From assembly GCF_010669145.1 (NCBI RefSeq), contig NZ_CP048632.1, positions 2,366,001 to 2,430,000 of the forward strand: a stretch of 64,000 nt of DNA. The letters run 5' to 3'. The DNA is from Rhizobium oryzihabitans (GTDB lineage Bacteria > Pseudomonadota > Alphaproteobacteria > Rhizobiales > Rhizobiaceae). Position 1 is the stretch's first letter; the number at the start of each line of letters is the position of its first letter. The notes below the pieces were generated by a model. That model did no database searches and had not been told where the DNA came from. It saw nothing but the letters and a program-made list of their open reading frames with translations. The translations under genes were made by a program, and so were the position numbers. Of the stretch, positions 38,006 through 46,904 are shown one piece after another.

Positions 38006-38611
38006 TTATTTTCCGGCGGCGGCAGTAATGGCCGGCAGCAGGTCGCGTTCGACGCTGCGGGCATCGAATGGGCCGACCTTTTTGTAAAGGATCGTGCCGT
38101 CCGCGCCGACCAGATAGCTTTCGGGAATGCCATAGACACCCCAGTCGATCGCGGCCTTGCCGTTTGGATCGACGCCTATCGCAGCGAAGGGATTGCCGAG
38201 TTCGCCGAGGAAGCGCAGCGCGTTGTCCTGCTTGTCCTTGTAATTGATGCCGACAACGGTGATGCGGCTGTCTTTGGCCAGTTCCTGAAGCAGCGGGTGC
38301 TCCTGACGGCAGGGAATGCACCAGGAAGCAAAGACGTTGACCAGAGTCAGCTTGCCCTTGATGGCGGCATCGGTGAGCGCCGGCAGGTTGGAGCCCTCCA
38401 GCGGCGGCAGCGACAAACTCGGCGCTTTGGTGCCGATGAGAGCCGAGGGAATGGCGCTGATATCCAGCCCGTTCACGTCCTGATCATAGAGCATCTTGCC
38501 GGCGACGAGGGCAAAGCCGCCGAAAAGCAGAAGCGGCAGCAGCGCCAGCGCATATCGTGCGCGGCCGGTGGTTTTGGCCTTTGTATTCTGGTCGTGGCCG
38601 GCCTGCGTCAT
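38006..38611 (-). CDS. ccmG: Thiol:disulfide interchange protein, cytochrome c maturation (CcmG/DsbE)
   Basis: CcmG is a membrane-anchored periplasmic thioredoxin that reduces apocytochrome c haem-binding cysteines. The 201-residue protein has one N-terminal anchor (ALALLPLLLFGGFALVAGKML), a typical CcmG insertion (LEGSNLPALTDAAIKGKLTL), the active site WCIPC, and the late GVYGIPESYLVGADGTILYK. It overlaps ccmD by four bases and ends the minus-strand cluster ccmA-ccmB-ccmC-ccmD-ccmG; ccmE, F and H are not in this window. Confidence 0.93.
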   Translation of the reverse strand: MTQAGHDQNTKAKTTGRARYALALLPLLLFGGFALVAGKMLYDQDVNGLDISAIPSALIGTKAPSLSLPPLEGSNLPALTDAAIKGKLTLVNVFASWCIPCRQEHPLLQELAKDSRITVVGINYKDKQDNALRFLGELGNPFAAIGVDPNGKAAIDWGVYGIPESYLVGADGTILYKKVGPFDARSVERDLLPAITAAAGK

Positions 38612-38781
38612 GGCGCGTCACCTGCAGAACCGGCTTTCGTCCTGCGGCGCACGCCGGATGCTTCCAATGCCTTCAGTTCCCTTTTACGCGCCTGACCGTC
38701 GAAAACGACCCAGGCAATGAGACAGAGGACGACAAGGCCGGTCGCCGCATAGGACATGCCGATATAAAAGGCGTGCGTCAT
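38608..38781 (-). CDS. ccmD: Haem exporter protein CcmD
   Basis: This small protein (57 residues from the ATG at 38781) has a single membrane segment (YIGMSYAATGLVVLCLIAWVV) and a basic cytoplasmic tail (ARKRELKALEASGVRRR), the usual CcmD layout. CcmD helps release holo-CcmE from the CcmABC complex. It starts four bases after ccmC ends and overlaps ccmG. Confidence 0.9.
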   Translation of the reverse strand: MTHAFYIGMSYAATGLVVLCLIAWVVFDGQARKRELKALEASGVRRRTKAGSAGDAP

Positions 38782-38785
38782 CACC

Positions 38786-39547
38786 TCAGCCCTCCCGGTT
38801 TGCCATGCGGGCGGCAAGGCGCCGTTGCGCAGCCACGCGCCGGCGCCAGATTTCATTGCGCATGGCAGCGATGTGCAATGTGAAGAACAGCAGCGTGAAG
38901 CCGATCGCCATGGTCAGAAGCGGCCAGAGAAATTCCGCATCAATGGCAGAACCGCCCATGCGGATGACGCTTGCCGGCTGGTGCAGCGTGTTCCACCACT
39001 CGACCGAAAACTTGATGATGGGAATATTCACAAAACCGACAAGGATCAGCACGGCGCTGACGCGGGCGGCTCTGGACGGATCGTCCATGGCGCGATTGAG
39101 CGCGATCAGCCCCAGATACATCAGGAAGAGGACGAAAACGGAGGTCAGCCGCGCATCCCACACCCACCAGGTTCCCCACATAGGTTTGCCCCAGAGGGAG
39201 CCTGTGACCAGCGCAATCAGCGTGAAGGCGGCCCCGATGGGGGCGGCGGCCTTGTGGCTGACATCCGCCAGCGGATGACGCCAGACGAGGGTGCCAATGG
39301 CCGAGACGGCCATGACCGTATAACACATCATGGCCAGCCACGCCGAGGGGACGTGCACATACATGATGCGCACGGTGTAACCCTGCTGATAATCGCCCTC
39401 GGTCGTAAAGGACAGATAGAGGCCTATGGCCAGCACCAGCGCTGTCAGAACAGCGAGCCAGGGCAGAATGCGTGCTGCCAGCGCCAGAAACCGCGTGGGA
39501 TTGGCGAGATCGCTGAATTTGGTGATGGCGAAAGTCTGCTCGTTCAT
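38786..39547 (-). CDS. ccmC: Haem exporter protein CcmC
   Basis: CcmC delivers haem to the chaperone CcmE. The 253-residue protein has six membrane segments, the tryptophan-rich haem-handling motif WGTWWVWDARLTS near residue 126, and conserved histidines on both sides of it (VHVPSAW and DVSHKAAAP region before; later WWNTLHQPASVIR). It lies between ccmB and ccmD on the minus strand. Confidence 0.95.
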   Translation of the reverse strand: MNEQTFAITKFSDLANPTRFLALAARILPWLAVLTALVLAIGLYLSFTTEGDYQQGYTVRIMYVHVPSAWLAMMCYTVMAVSAIGTLVWRHPLADVSHKAAAPIGAAFTLIALVTGSLWGKPMWGTWWVWDARLTSVFVLFLMYLGLIALNRAMDDPSRAARVSAVLILVGFVNIPIIKFSVEWWNTLHQPASVIRMGGSAIDAEFLWPLLTMAIGFTLLFFTLHIAAMRNEIWRRRVAAQRRLAARMANREG

Positions 39548-39620
39548 GCCGTTTGTGTAACCCGAGAATGGCCATCCCGCAATTGATCCCTGTCAATCGG
39601 GGATCGTCTGGCCGGTTTCA

Positions 39621-40280
39621 TCAATCCATAACATTGCGCAACGCCAAAGCGGCAAAGAAAGGACCGGTTACGGCTGAAAATAATGTGATCGCGCAGAGAA
39701 TGAGGAATGGCGGCATAAAGGGCGCCGGGTCCTGCACCGCCGCATAGGAGGCGCTGACGCCGAAGATCAGTACCGGAATGGCAAGCGGCAGGACGAGGAT
39801 GGATACCAAAAGTCCTCCGCGTGGCAGTGCCACGGCGACGGCGGCGCCCACAGCCCCGATGAAGGTAATGGCGGGCGAGCCGACGAGAAGGGTCAGCATC
39901 ACCGCGCCGATCGCCACTTCATCCATATTCATGAAAAGGCCGAGCAACGGCGAAGCAAGCACCAGCGGCAGGCCGGTTGCGACCCAATGCGCCAGGCATT
40001 TGACGAGTACGGTCAGGACCAGCGGGTTTTCCTGCATGAGAATGAGGTCGAGGGAGCCGTCATCCCGTTCCGCCTGAAACAGCCGGTCGAGGCCGAGAAG
40101 GGCGGACAGAAGTGCGCCTATCCAGACGATGGCAGGGCCGATGCGGGCAAGCAGATTGAGATCGGGTCCGACGCCGAAGGGGATGACGGCAACCACGGTC
40201 ATGAAGAACAATACGCCGATCAGCGCGCCACCGCCGGCACGGATGGAGAGTTTGATGTCACGGAGGAAAAGGGCGGTCAT
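39621..40280 (-). CDS. ccmB: Haem exporter protein CcmB
   Basis: CcmB is the permease partner of the ATPase CcmA. The 219-residue protein has six membrane segments and the family start FLRDIKLSIRAGGGALIGVLFF, then LDLILMQENPLVLTVLVKCLAHW. In most genomes ccmB directly follows ccmA; here a 200-base gap filled by a large inverted-repeat element separates them. Confidence 0.93.
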   Translation of the reverse strand: MTALFLRDIKLSIRAGGGALIGVLFFMTVVAVIPFGVGPDLNLLARIGPAIVWIGALLSALLGLDRLFQAERDDGSLDLILMQENPLVLTVLVKCLAHWVATGLPLVLASPLLGLFMNMDEVAIGAVMLTLLVGSPAITFIGAVGAAVAVALPRGGLLVSILVLPLAIPVLIFGVSASYAAVQDPAPFMPPFLILCAITLFSAVTGPFFAALALRNVMD

Positions 40281-40305
40281 CGGGGTGCCCTCGTGTTCGC
40301 GGCGT

Positions 40306-40461
40306 TACCCCCCTCTGCCCTGCCGGGCATTTCCCCCTCAAGGGGGAGATCGGCAGGAGGCACTTTCGCCACTCCATCCGCAAACTTCGAGATGGGCGAA
40401 ACCTCGCCGCAGATCGATCTCCCCCCTTGAGGGGGAGATGCCCGGCAGGGCAGAGGGGGTA
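40306..40461. repeat. 156-bp inverted-repeat element between ccmB and ccmA
   Basis: Arms of about 46 bases (40306-40351 and 40415-40461) are near-perfect inverted copies, each containing CTGCCCTGCCGGGCAT and CCCCCTCAAGGGGG or their complement. The inner part has TTTCGCC/GGCGAAA. There is no ORF. This looks like a non-autonomous palindromic repeat of the type spread in Rhizobiales genomes; it interrupts an operon that is normally compact. Confidence 0.82.
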
Positions 40462-40480
40462 TGTCCCGCGCGCCTGCCCA

Positions 40481-41122
40481 TCATGCCCAAGCCTCCACAC
40501 CCGCAAACCCCGTCATCTGCAATTCACGAGCATTCTCCAGTCCCAAAGGCTGATGGGTAGCAGCCAGGACGATGCCGCCTCTCCCCAAGTGGCTCTGGAC
40601 CAGACCGGTAAACATCCCGTCAGCCGCCTTGTCGAGCGCCGCGGTCGGCTCGTCGAGAATCCACACCGGCCGCCATGCAATCAAAAGCTTCGCCATGGCA
40701 AAACGCCGTTGCTGGCCGGCGGAAAGATAACCGAAGGGCAGATGGGTGATGCCGGCAAGGCCGACGATTTCCGCCGCCTCATCGATCTCCATACCCGTGC
40801 CGCCAGAAAAATCGCCAAGGAAGTCTTTCCAGAATCTGAGATTTTCCCAAACGGTCAGCTCCGTTTTCATCGCATTGCGATGGCCGAGATAGTGACAGGC
40901 CTCCGATGGCCGCATGTCCATTTCTATCCATTTGCCGGCTATCTTTATGCATCCCTGTTCGGGGCGCAAAAGACCGGCCACGGTACGCAGAAGCGTCGAT
41001 TTTCCCGAGCCGTTTCGGCCCGTCAGGACCAATGCGTCGCCGTCGCTTAACTTGAAGGAAACATTCATGAATATGAAATCTTCACCGCGCCGCACGCCAA
41101 GATTTTCCGCCGTCAAATCCAT
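40481..41122 (-). CDS. ccmA: Haem exporter ATP-binding protein CcmA
   Basis: CcmA is the ATPase of the CcmABCD complex that releases haem-loaded CcmE. The 213-residue protein has Walker A GRNGSGKST near residue 36, signature LSAGQQRRFAMAKLL, and Walker B VWILDEPTAALD. YLGHRNAMKTELTVWENLRFW is typical of CcmA. The ATG at 41122 begins the conserved MDLTAENLGVRRGEDFIF. It is the first gene of the minus-strand ccm cluster and is divergent from acnA. Confidence 0.93.
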   Translation of the reverse strand: MDLTAENLGVRRGEDFIFMNVSFKLSDGDALVLTGRNGSGKSTLLRTVAGLLRPEQGCIKIAGKWIEMDMRPSEACHYLGHRNAMKTELTVWENLRFWKDFLGDFSGGTGMEIDEAAEIVGLAGITHLPFGYLSAGQQRRFAMAKLLIAWRPVWILDEPTAALDKAADGMFTGLVQSHLGRGGIVLAATHQPLGLENARELQMTGFAGVEAWA

Positions 41123-41292
41123 GCCGCGTTTCCGTGTAAGATTTTCATCGTGTCGCACAAAAAAATCGATTTGATTTCCTGAATGGTCTGGCACGTTTCT
41201 CCGAAATTATCTATATGGGTGTCAACCACGCCAGCGGCCGGCGTGAACATCATCTTGCGCCGGACCTGAATGTTACGAGGAGTAACTTTCAC

Positions 41293-41355
41293 GTGCGGAC
41301 AGCGGAAATGGTCGTACCCGCATCCTGATGTGCATGAGTGCATAGGTGTCCGCAC
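41293..41355 (+). promoter_or_regulatory. Inverted repeat in the acnA leader
   Basis: GTGCGGACA at 41293-41301 and TGTCCGCAC at 41347-41355 form a 9-bp perfect inverted repeat with a 45-base loop, ending 37 bases before the acnA start. It could fold in the mRNA leader; its role is unknown. Confidence 0.4.
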
Positions 41356-41392
41356 GCACGTGTTGGCTATCAGAGTAAGCGGGGTTTTATCC

Positions 41393-44086
41393 ATGCCCAA
41401 ATCACTCGACAGTTTCAATTGTCGTTCCGTCCTTACCGTGGATGGTAAGGAATACGTCTATTTCAGCCTTCCCAAGGCTGAGGCAAACGGCCTCAAGGGC
41501 GTATCCAGGCTGCCCTATTCCATGAAGGTGCTGCTCGAAAATCTGCTTCGTTTCGAGGACGGCCAGTCCGTCACCAAGCAGCATATTCTGGCCGTTGCCG
41601 AATGGCTCAACAACAAGGGCCTGACCGAAACCGAAATCGCTTATCGCCCCGCCCGCGTTCTGATGCAGGACTTCACCGGTGTTCCAGCCGTAGTCGATCT
41701 TGCAGCCATGCGCGACGCCATGGTGTCGCTTGGCGGCGACCCGGAAAAGATCAATCCGCTCGTTCCCGTCGATCTGGTCATCGACCACTCGGTCATCGTT
41801 GACGAATTCGGCACACCGACTGCGTTTGCCCGCAACGTAGAGCTCGAATATGAACGCAATGGCGAACGTTACCGCTTCCTGAAGTGGGGCCAGCAGGCAT
41901 TCAAGAATTTTCGCGTAGTACCGCCCGGCACTGGCATCTGTCACCAGGTCAACCTCGAATATCTCGGCCAGACCGTCTGGACGAAGGAAGAGGATGGCGA
42001 AACGATTGCTTACCCGGATACCTGCGTCGGCACGGATTCGCATACCACGATGATCAATGGTCTCGGCGTTCTCGGCTGGGGCGTTGGCGGTATCGAGGCT
42101 GAAGCTGCGATGCTCGGTCAGCCGGTCTCCATGCTTCTGCCTGAGGTTATCGGCTTCAAGCTGACCGGCAAGGTGAAGGAAGGCGTGACCGCGACCGACC
42201 TCGTGCTGACCGTCGTGCAGATGCTGCGCAAGAAGGGCGTGGTTTCCAAATTCGTCGAATTCTTCGGCCCCGGCCTTGATTCGATGACGCTGGCCGACCG
42301 CGCCACCATCGGCAACATGGGTCCGGAATATGGCGCGACCTGCGGCTTCTTCCCGGTTGACGGCGAGACCATCAACTATCTGACCATGTCCGGTCGCACC
42401 AAGGACCGTATTGCGCTCGTCGAAGCCTATTCGAAGGCGCAGGACATGTGGCGCACCGGCGACGGTTCCGACCTCGTTTTCACTGATACGCTGGAACTCG
42501 ACCTCGGCGATGTCGTGCCCTCCATGGCCGGCCCGAAGCGTCCGGAAGGCCGCCTGCCGCTCGAAACCATTGCGCCGAATTTCGCGACGGCTCTCGAAAA
42601 CGACTACAAGAAGCCCGGCCAGCTCCACAGCCGCTATGCGGTTGAGGGCGAGGAGTTCGATCTCGGCCATGGCGATGTGGCGATTGCCGCCATCACCTCC
42701 TGCACCAACACTTCCAACCCCTCCGTTCTTATCGCTGCCGGCCTTCTCGCCCGCAACGCCGTTGCCAAGGGGCTGAAGTCCAAGCCGTGGGTGAAAACCT
42801 CGCTGGCGCCGGGAAGCCAAGTGGTTGCCGAATATCTCGACAAGTCCGGTCTGCAGAAGGACCTCGACACCATCGGCTTCAACCTCGTCGGTTTCGGCTG
42901 CACGACCTGCATCGGCAACTCCGGCCCGTTGCCGGCGCCGATCTCCAAGACGATCAACGACAAGGGCCTGATCACGGCTGGCGTCCTTTCGGGCAACCGC
43001 AACTTCGAGGGCCGTATTTCGCCGGACGTTCAGGCGAACTATCTGGCCTCTCCCCCGCTCGTCGTGGCCTATGCGCTTGCCGGCACGGTCCAGAAGGACC
43101 TGACGAAGGAGCCAATCGGCGACGATCAGAACGGCAATCCGGTCTATCTCAAGGATATCTGGCCGACCTCGCAGGAAATCCAGGAATTCATCCTGAAGTA
43201 CGTCACCCGCGAACTTTACGAATCGAAGTACGCTGATGTCTTCAAGGGTGACGCGAACTGGCAGGCCGTTCAGGTTCCCCCGGGCCAGACCTATGCCTGG
43301 GACGACAAGTCGACCTATGTTCAGAACCCGCCTTATTTCGTGGGCATGGGCAAGACCGGTTCCGGCCTCAAGAATATCAAGGGCGCGCGCGTTCTTGGTC
43401 TCTTTGGCGACAAGATCACCACCGACCACATTTCTCCGGCCGGTTCGATCAAGGCCGCATCGCCCGCCGGCGCCTATCTGACGGAGAATGGCGTGGCCGT
43501 TGCCGACTTCAACCAGTACGGCACACGTCGTGGCAACCATGAAGTGATGATGCGCGGCACCTTCGCCAATATCCGCATCCGCAACCACATGCTCGGCCCG
43601 AACGGCAAGGAAGGTGGCTACACCATCCACTATCCGTCCAAGGAAGAGATGTCGATCTACGACGCTGCCATGAAGTACAAGGCGGAGGGCGTTCCGCTCG
43701 TCATCTTCGCCGGTGTCGAATATGGCAACGGTTCTTCCCGCGACTGGGCGGCGAAGGGCACCAACCTGCTCGGCGTCAAGGCCGTGATCGCACAGTCCTT
43801 CGAGCGTATTCACCGTTCGAACCTCGTGGGCATGGGCGTCGTTCCCTTCGTCTTCGAGGAAGGCACGACCTGGGCGAGCCTCGATCTCAAGGGTGACGAA
43901 ATCGTCGAGATCGACGGTCTCGAAGGTGAGATCAAGCCGCGTGAAAAGAAGATCGCCAAGATCACCTACAGCGACGGTTCGGTTAAGGAAGTTCCGCTTC
44001 TTTGCCGCATCGATACGCTGGACGAAGTGATCTACATGAACAATGGCGGCATTCTGCAGACCGTTCTTCGCGATCTGGCGGCCTGA
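41393..44086 (+). CDS. acnA: Aconitate hydratase A
   Basis: Aconitase isomerises citrate to isocitrate in the TCA cycle through a [4Fe-4S] cluster. The 897-residue protein matches AcnA in size. Cluster cysteines are in [11 protein letters not shown] and in [13 protein letters not shown], and the swivel domain has [16 protein letters not shown] and [15 protein letters not shown]. The ATG at 41393 starts the conserved [19 protein letters not shown]. It is a single gene divergent from ccmA, with a 270-base leader region containing an inverted repeat. Confidence 0.97.
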   Translation: MPKSLDSFNCRSVLTVDGKEYVYFSLPKAEANGLKGVSRLPYSMKVLLENLLRFEDGQSVTKQHILAVAEWLNNKGLTETEIAYRPARVLMQDFTGVPAVVDLAAMRDAMVSLGGDPEKINPLVPVDLVIDHSVIVDEFGTPTAFARNVELEYERNGERYRFLKWGQQAFKNFRVVPPGTGICHQVNLEYLGQTVWTKEEDGETIAYPDTCVGTDSHTTMINGLGVLGWGVGGIEAEAAMLGQPVSMLLPEVIGFKLTGKVKEGVTATDLVLTVVQMLRKKGVVSKFVEFFGPGLDSMTLADRATIGNMGPEYGATCGFFPVDGETINYLTMSGRTKDRIALVEAYSKAQDMWRTGDGSDLVFTDTLELDLGDVVPSMAGPKRPEGRLPLETIAPNFATALENDYKKPGQLHSRYAVEGEEFDLGHGDVAIAAITSCTNTSNPSVLIAAGLLARNAVAKGLKSKPWVKTSLAPGSQVVAEYLDKSGLQKDLDTIGFNLVGFGCTTCIGNSGPLPAPISKTINDKGLITAGVLSGNRNFEGRISPDVQANYLASPPLVVAYALAGTVQKDLTKEPIGDDQNGNPVYLKDIWPTSQEIQEFILKYVTRELYESKYADVFKGDANWQAVQVPPGQTYAWDDKSTYVQNPPYFVGMGKTGSGLKNIKGARVLGLFGDKITTDHISPAGSIKAASPAGAYLTENGVAVADFNQYGTRRGNHEVMMRGTFANIRIRNHMLGPNGKEGGYTIHYPSKEEMSIYDAAMKYKAEGVPLVIFAGVEYGNGSSRDWAAKGTNLLGVKAVIAQSFERIHRSNLVGMGVVPFVFEEGTTWASLDLKGDEIVEIDGLEGEIKPREKKIAKITYSDGSVKEVPLLCRIDTLDEVIYMNNGGILQTVLRDLAA

Positions 44087-44105
44087 TCAAGCATAGACCA
44101 ATAAA

Positions 44106-44135
44106 AGGCGCCGCGAGAAATCCCGGCGTCTTTCC
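44106..44135 (+). terminator. Possible terminator after acnA
   Basis: GGCGCCG and CGGCGTC can pair around a ten-base loop and are followed by TTTCCTGTTTC. It is about 20 bases after the acnA stop. The T-run is short, so the call is tentative. Confidence 0.45.
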
Positions 44136-44281
44136 TGTTTCTTCGTCTGTTTTTTTGTGATTGCCGCTCACCCCTTCGTGACTTTCTATTGAGGGGAATA
44201 GACGTTATTTTCCGGTTTGCATCCCGGCGGGATTGATCGCATCAATTCGTCTGGATATCTTGCCGGACAAAGGTTTTTGTA

Positions 44282-45022
44282 ATGCCACTGAAATTCCCCC
44301 TGTCGATATGTCTTCTCGGCACGTTCCTCGTCACATCCGCGCATGCGCAGGAGGCAGTGAAGGGCGTCGTTGAATTGTTCACATCGCAGGGATGCTCGTC
44401 TTGCCCGCCGGCGGACGAGGCTTTGCGCAAGATGATCCAGAAGGGCGATGTCGTCGGTCTCTCTTATCATGTCGACTACTGGAATTATCTCGGCTGGGCG
44501 GATTCGCTTGCATCGAAGGAAAATACCGAACGGCAATATGGCTATATGCGCGCGCTTGGCCGCAACGGCGTCTATACGCCGCAGGCCATTCTGAATGGTC
44601 GCGATCATGTCAAGGGCGCCGATGTCCGCGGCATTTATGATCGGCTTGATGCATTCAAGCGCGAGGGGCAGGGGCTGAACGTGCCGGTGTCGTCAAAATT
44701 TGCCGGGGACGAGGTGGAGATCGATATTGGCGCCGGCAGCGGCAAGGCCGATGTCGTGGTTGCCTATTTCACGCGCGAGCAGACGGTGGATGTGCAGAAG
44801 GGCGAGAACCAGGGGAAAAAAATGTCCTACTGGCACAGCGTCTATGATGTGCAGACGGTCGGCATGTGGGACGGTTCGCCGATGACGGTGAAACTTCCGG
44901 CGAGTGTTGTGGCAAAGGTGAAAAAGGGCGGCTGCGCCGTCCTGCTGCAGACGGCTAATGCCAGCGGCGATCCAGCGGCGATCGTCGGCGCGAGCATTCT
45001 TTTGGGAAATGAAACCCCCTAA
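44282..45022 (+). CDS. DUF1223 secreted thioredoxin-like protein
   Basis: This 246-residue protein has a clear signal peptide (LKFPLSICLLGTFLVTSAHA, cut before QEA). The DUF1223 start VVELFTSQGCSSCPPADEAL holds a CSSC redox-like motif in a thioredoxin-type position, followed by LSYHVDYWNYLGW and GVYTPQAILNGRDHVKG. These proteins are periplasmic and of unknown function; a disulfide or metal role is suggested by the motif only. It is followed by a 399-base gap with strong hairpins. Confidence 0.85.
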   Translation: MPLKFPLSICLLGTFLVTSAHAQEAVKGVVELFTSQGCSSCPPADEALRKMIQKGDVVGLSYHVDYWNYLGWADSLASKENTERQYGYMRALGRNGVYTPQAILNGRDHVKGADVRGIYDRLDAFKREGQGLNVPVSSKFAGDEVEIDIGAGSGKADVVVAYFTREQTVDVQKGENQGKKMSYWHSVYDVQTVGMWDGSPMTVKLPASVVAKVKKGGCAVLLQTANASGDPAAIVGASILLGNETP

Positions 45023-45421
45023 TCGCCTGTCGGGCGATGGAAGATCCGGTCCGGGCATTGGGGCTGGGGGTAAAGGGTCAATGCACCGGACCGGGTCATC
45101 TTGGTGCCTAGGCATCAATTGACAATAGGACTATTCCATCCAATTCGGGCCATGGTTTGACCGAAATACGGCAGGCCATGCTAAAATGGCTGCCTAAATG
45201 GTTACCATTTTTTACCCCTGCGTTTGCGGCAGGCACCCTCTCTGGTGGCTTTGGTGGGAGCTATTTTATATAGCCGCCTCTCGATTTTGGTGTCGTTCCA
45301 AGATTGTAAAATGCCTTCAGATCATTGCCTATGCTGTGTCTTACGGCGCGGGCGAGGCTTGCAATTTCGCCTTCACGGGCTCACATTGAGTGGATGATTT
45401 GGGTGGAATCGGAGGTATTGG
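45023..45421. other. Intergenic region with a long hairpin between DUF1223 and DUF2794 genes
   Basis: A hairpin with a 15-bp stem and one bulged base (arms 45046-45060 and 45079-45094, CCGGTCCGGGCATTG and its complement) follows a smaller ATCGCC/GGCGAT hairpin at 45022-45038. A TTGACA box occurs at 45119 without a convincing -10. GGAGG precedes the next start. No protein-coding frame here looks real. Confidence 0.55.
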
Positions 45422-45814
45422 ATGACCGATCAACCGGATGTGCAGCAGGTGCAGACCGCTTCACGCGACAATTCCACCGTTATCGATCTCCGTGAATACA
45501 AGAAGAACAAGGACCCTTTGCCGGTCACTTTCCACCGGCGCGAGCTGGATGCGATCCTGCGCATTTACGGCCGCATGGTGGGAGAGGGCGAGTGGCGCGA
45601 TTATGCCATCGACCACTTGCGGGAAAAGGCGGTATTTTCCGTCTTCAAGCGTTCGGGCGAAATGCCTCTCTACAGGATCGAGAAAAACCCCAAGCTGGCA
45701 ACGAAACAGGGGGCCTATAGCGTGGTCAATACAGATGGCCGCATTCTCAAACGCGGCCATGAGCTTCCGCAGGTTCTCAAGGTTTTCGACAAGGTCCTGA
45801 AGCTCATCGAGTGA
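45422..45814 (+). CDS. DUF2794 family protein
   Basis: This 130-residue protein has no signal peptide or membrane segment. After a polar start it has the family core FHRRELDAILRIYGRMVGEGEWRDYAIDH, then FSVFKRSGEMPLYRIEKNPKL and a C-terminal helix QVLKVFDKVLKLIE. DUF2794 is conserved across Rhizobiales with no known function. The ATG at 45422 is preceded by GGAGG. It is convergent with the BI-1 gene. Confidence 0.85.
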   Translation: MTDQPDVQQVQTASRDNSTVIDLREYKKNKDPLPVTFHRRELDAILRIYGRMVGEGEWRDYAIDHLREKAVFSVFKRSGEMPLYRIEKNPKLATKQGAYSVVNTDGRILKRGHELPQVLKVFDKVLKLIE

Positions 45815-45895
45815 GCTTTTGAGGGGGCGCACCATGCTCATTGCGGGACGCGGGCAAACAGGCCGAGGGCCTTCAGCTTTCGATGCGGGTAAATA

Positions 45896-45922
45896 AAAAG
45901 GCGGCCGATGGGCCGCCTTTCG
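45896..45922 (-). terminator. Intrinsic terminator of the BI-1 gene
   Basis: AAAGGCGGCC and GGCCGCCTTT form a 10-bp stem with a GATG loop. On the minus strand it runs into TTTTTATTT about 27 bases after the BI-1 stop; it may also stop the convergent gene. Confidence 0.88.
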
Positions 45923-45948
45923 CATGTTTGCCAGTTGGGTTCCTACCC

Positions 45949-46686
45949 TTACTTGTCACGGTTGCCCATGAACTGCAGGAGGAACATGAACAGGTTGATG
46001 AAGTCGAGATAAAGCGTCAGCGCACCCATGATTGCCTTGCGGCCAGCCACGGCAACTTCGTCGCCATCGAAGTACATTTCCTTGATCTTCTGCGTGTCAT
46101 AGGCGGTGAGGCCTGCGAAGATCAGCACGCCGATCGCGGAAATCGCGAACTGAAGCGCAGAGGAAGCGAGGAAGATGTTGACGATGGACGCGATGATGAG
46201 GCCGAACAGACCCATGATCAGGAACGAACCCATGCCTGAAAGGTCTTTTTTCGTCGTGTAACCGTAAAGCGAGAGCGCGCCGAACGAGGCAGCGGTCACG
46301 AAGAACGTCTGTACGACGCTCTGGCCGGTATAGACCAGAAAGATCGAGGACAGAGACACACCCATCAGCGCCGCATAGACCCAGAAGGTCATCTGGGCGG
46401 CGGAAACGCTCATGTTCTGGATACGGAAGCTAAGGAAGAACACCAGTCCGAGCGGTGCGAGCATGACGACCCAGCGCAGCGGCGACGCATAGAGCAACTG
46501 TGCGAAAGCCGGATTGGTGGTCGCGAGCGTGAAGGTAGCGAACGCCGCAATGCCGGTGATGACCAGAGCCAGCGCCATCAGGTTGTAAACCTTGAGCATA
46601 TAGGCGCGAAGACCTTCATCGATCATCGCACCAGTCTGTGCACGGGTCTGCGCCATGCGGTTCTGGTAGTTATTGAAGTCAGCCAT
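45949..46686 (-). CDS. Bax inhibitor-1 / YccA family membrane protein
   Basis: This 245-residue protein has seven membrane segments. BI-1 signatures are the polar start MADFNNYQNRMAQ, LMALALVITGIAAFATFTLA, FGALSLYGYTTKKDLSGMGSF, and the C-terminal ALTLYLDFINLFMFLLQFMGNRDK. Bacterial relatives are thought to act as calcium leak channels or to modulate FtsH. It is a single gene with its own terminator. Confidence 0.92.
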   Translation of the reverse strand: MADFNNYQNRMAQTRAQTGAMIDEGLRAYMLKVYNLMALALVITGIAAFATFTLATTNPAFAQLLYASPLRWVVMLAPLGLVFFLSFRIQNMSVSAAQMTFWVYAALMGVSLSSIFLVYTGQSVVQTFFVTAASFGALSLYGYTTKKDLSGMGSFLIMGLFGLIIASIVNIFLASSALQFAISAIGVLIFAGLTAYDTQKIKEMYFDGDEVAVAGRKAIMGALTLYLDFINLFMFLLQFMGNRDK

Positions 46687-46904
46687 TGTTTCCTCTTTTG
46701 AGCTCCGTAATTGCTACGGTGTCGGGATACCTCCCGGGCGCCGCTGCGGAGCTTCAGCAAGCCTGCCCAAGAATATGATGGCAGAACGTGTCCGATACAA
46801 GGCCTTTTCCGGTCGAAAAGACACCATATGCGCGAAAAGCGCTCACGTTTCGGCGATCATTACAAAGAATTAATCGTTAAAGTTAAGCGGCGCACAACCG
46901 ATGA

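Noticed and set aside
41402..43813. Open frame of 803 codons on the minus strand
   Set aside because: Fully antisense to acnA with no family features.
45198..45389. Small ORF of 63 codons with many aromatic residues
   Set aside because: No ribosome site and unusual composition; likely non-coding.
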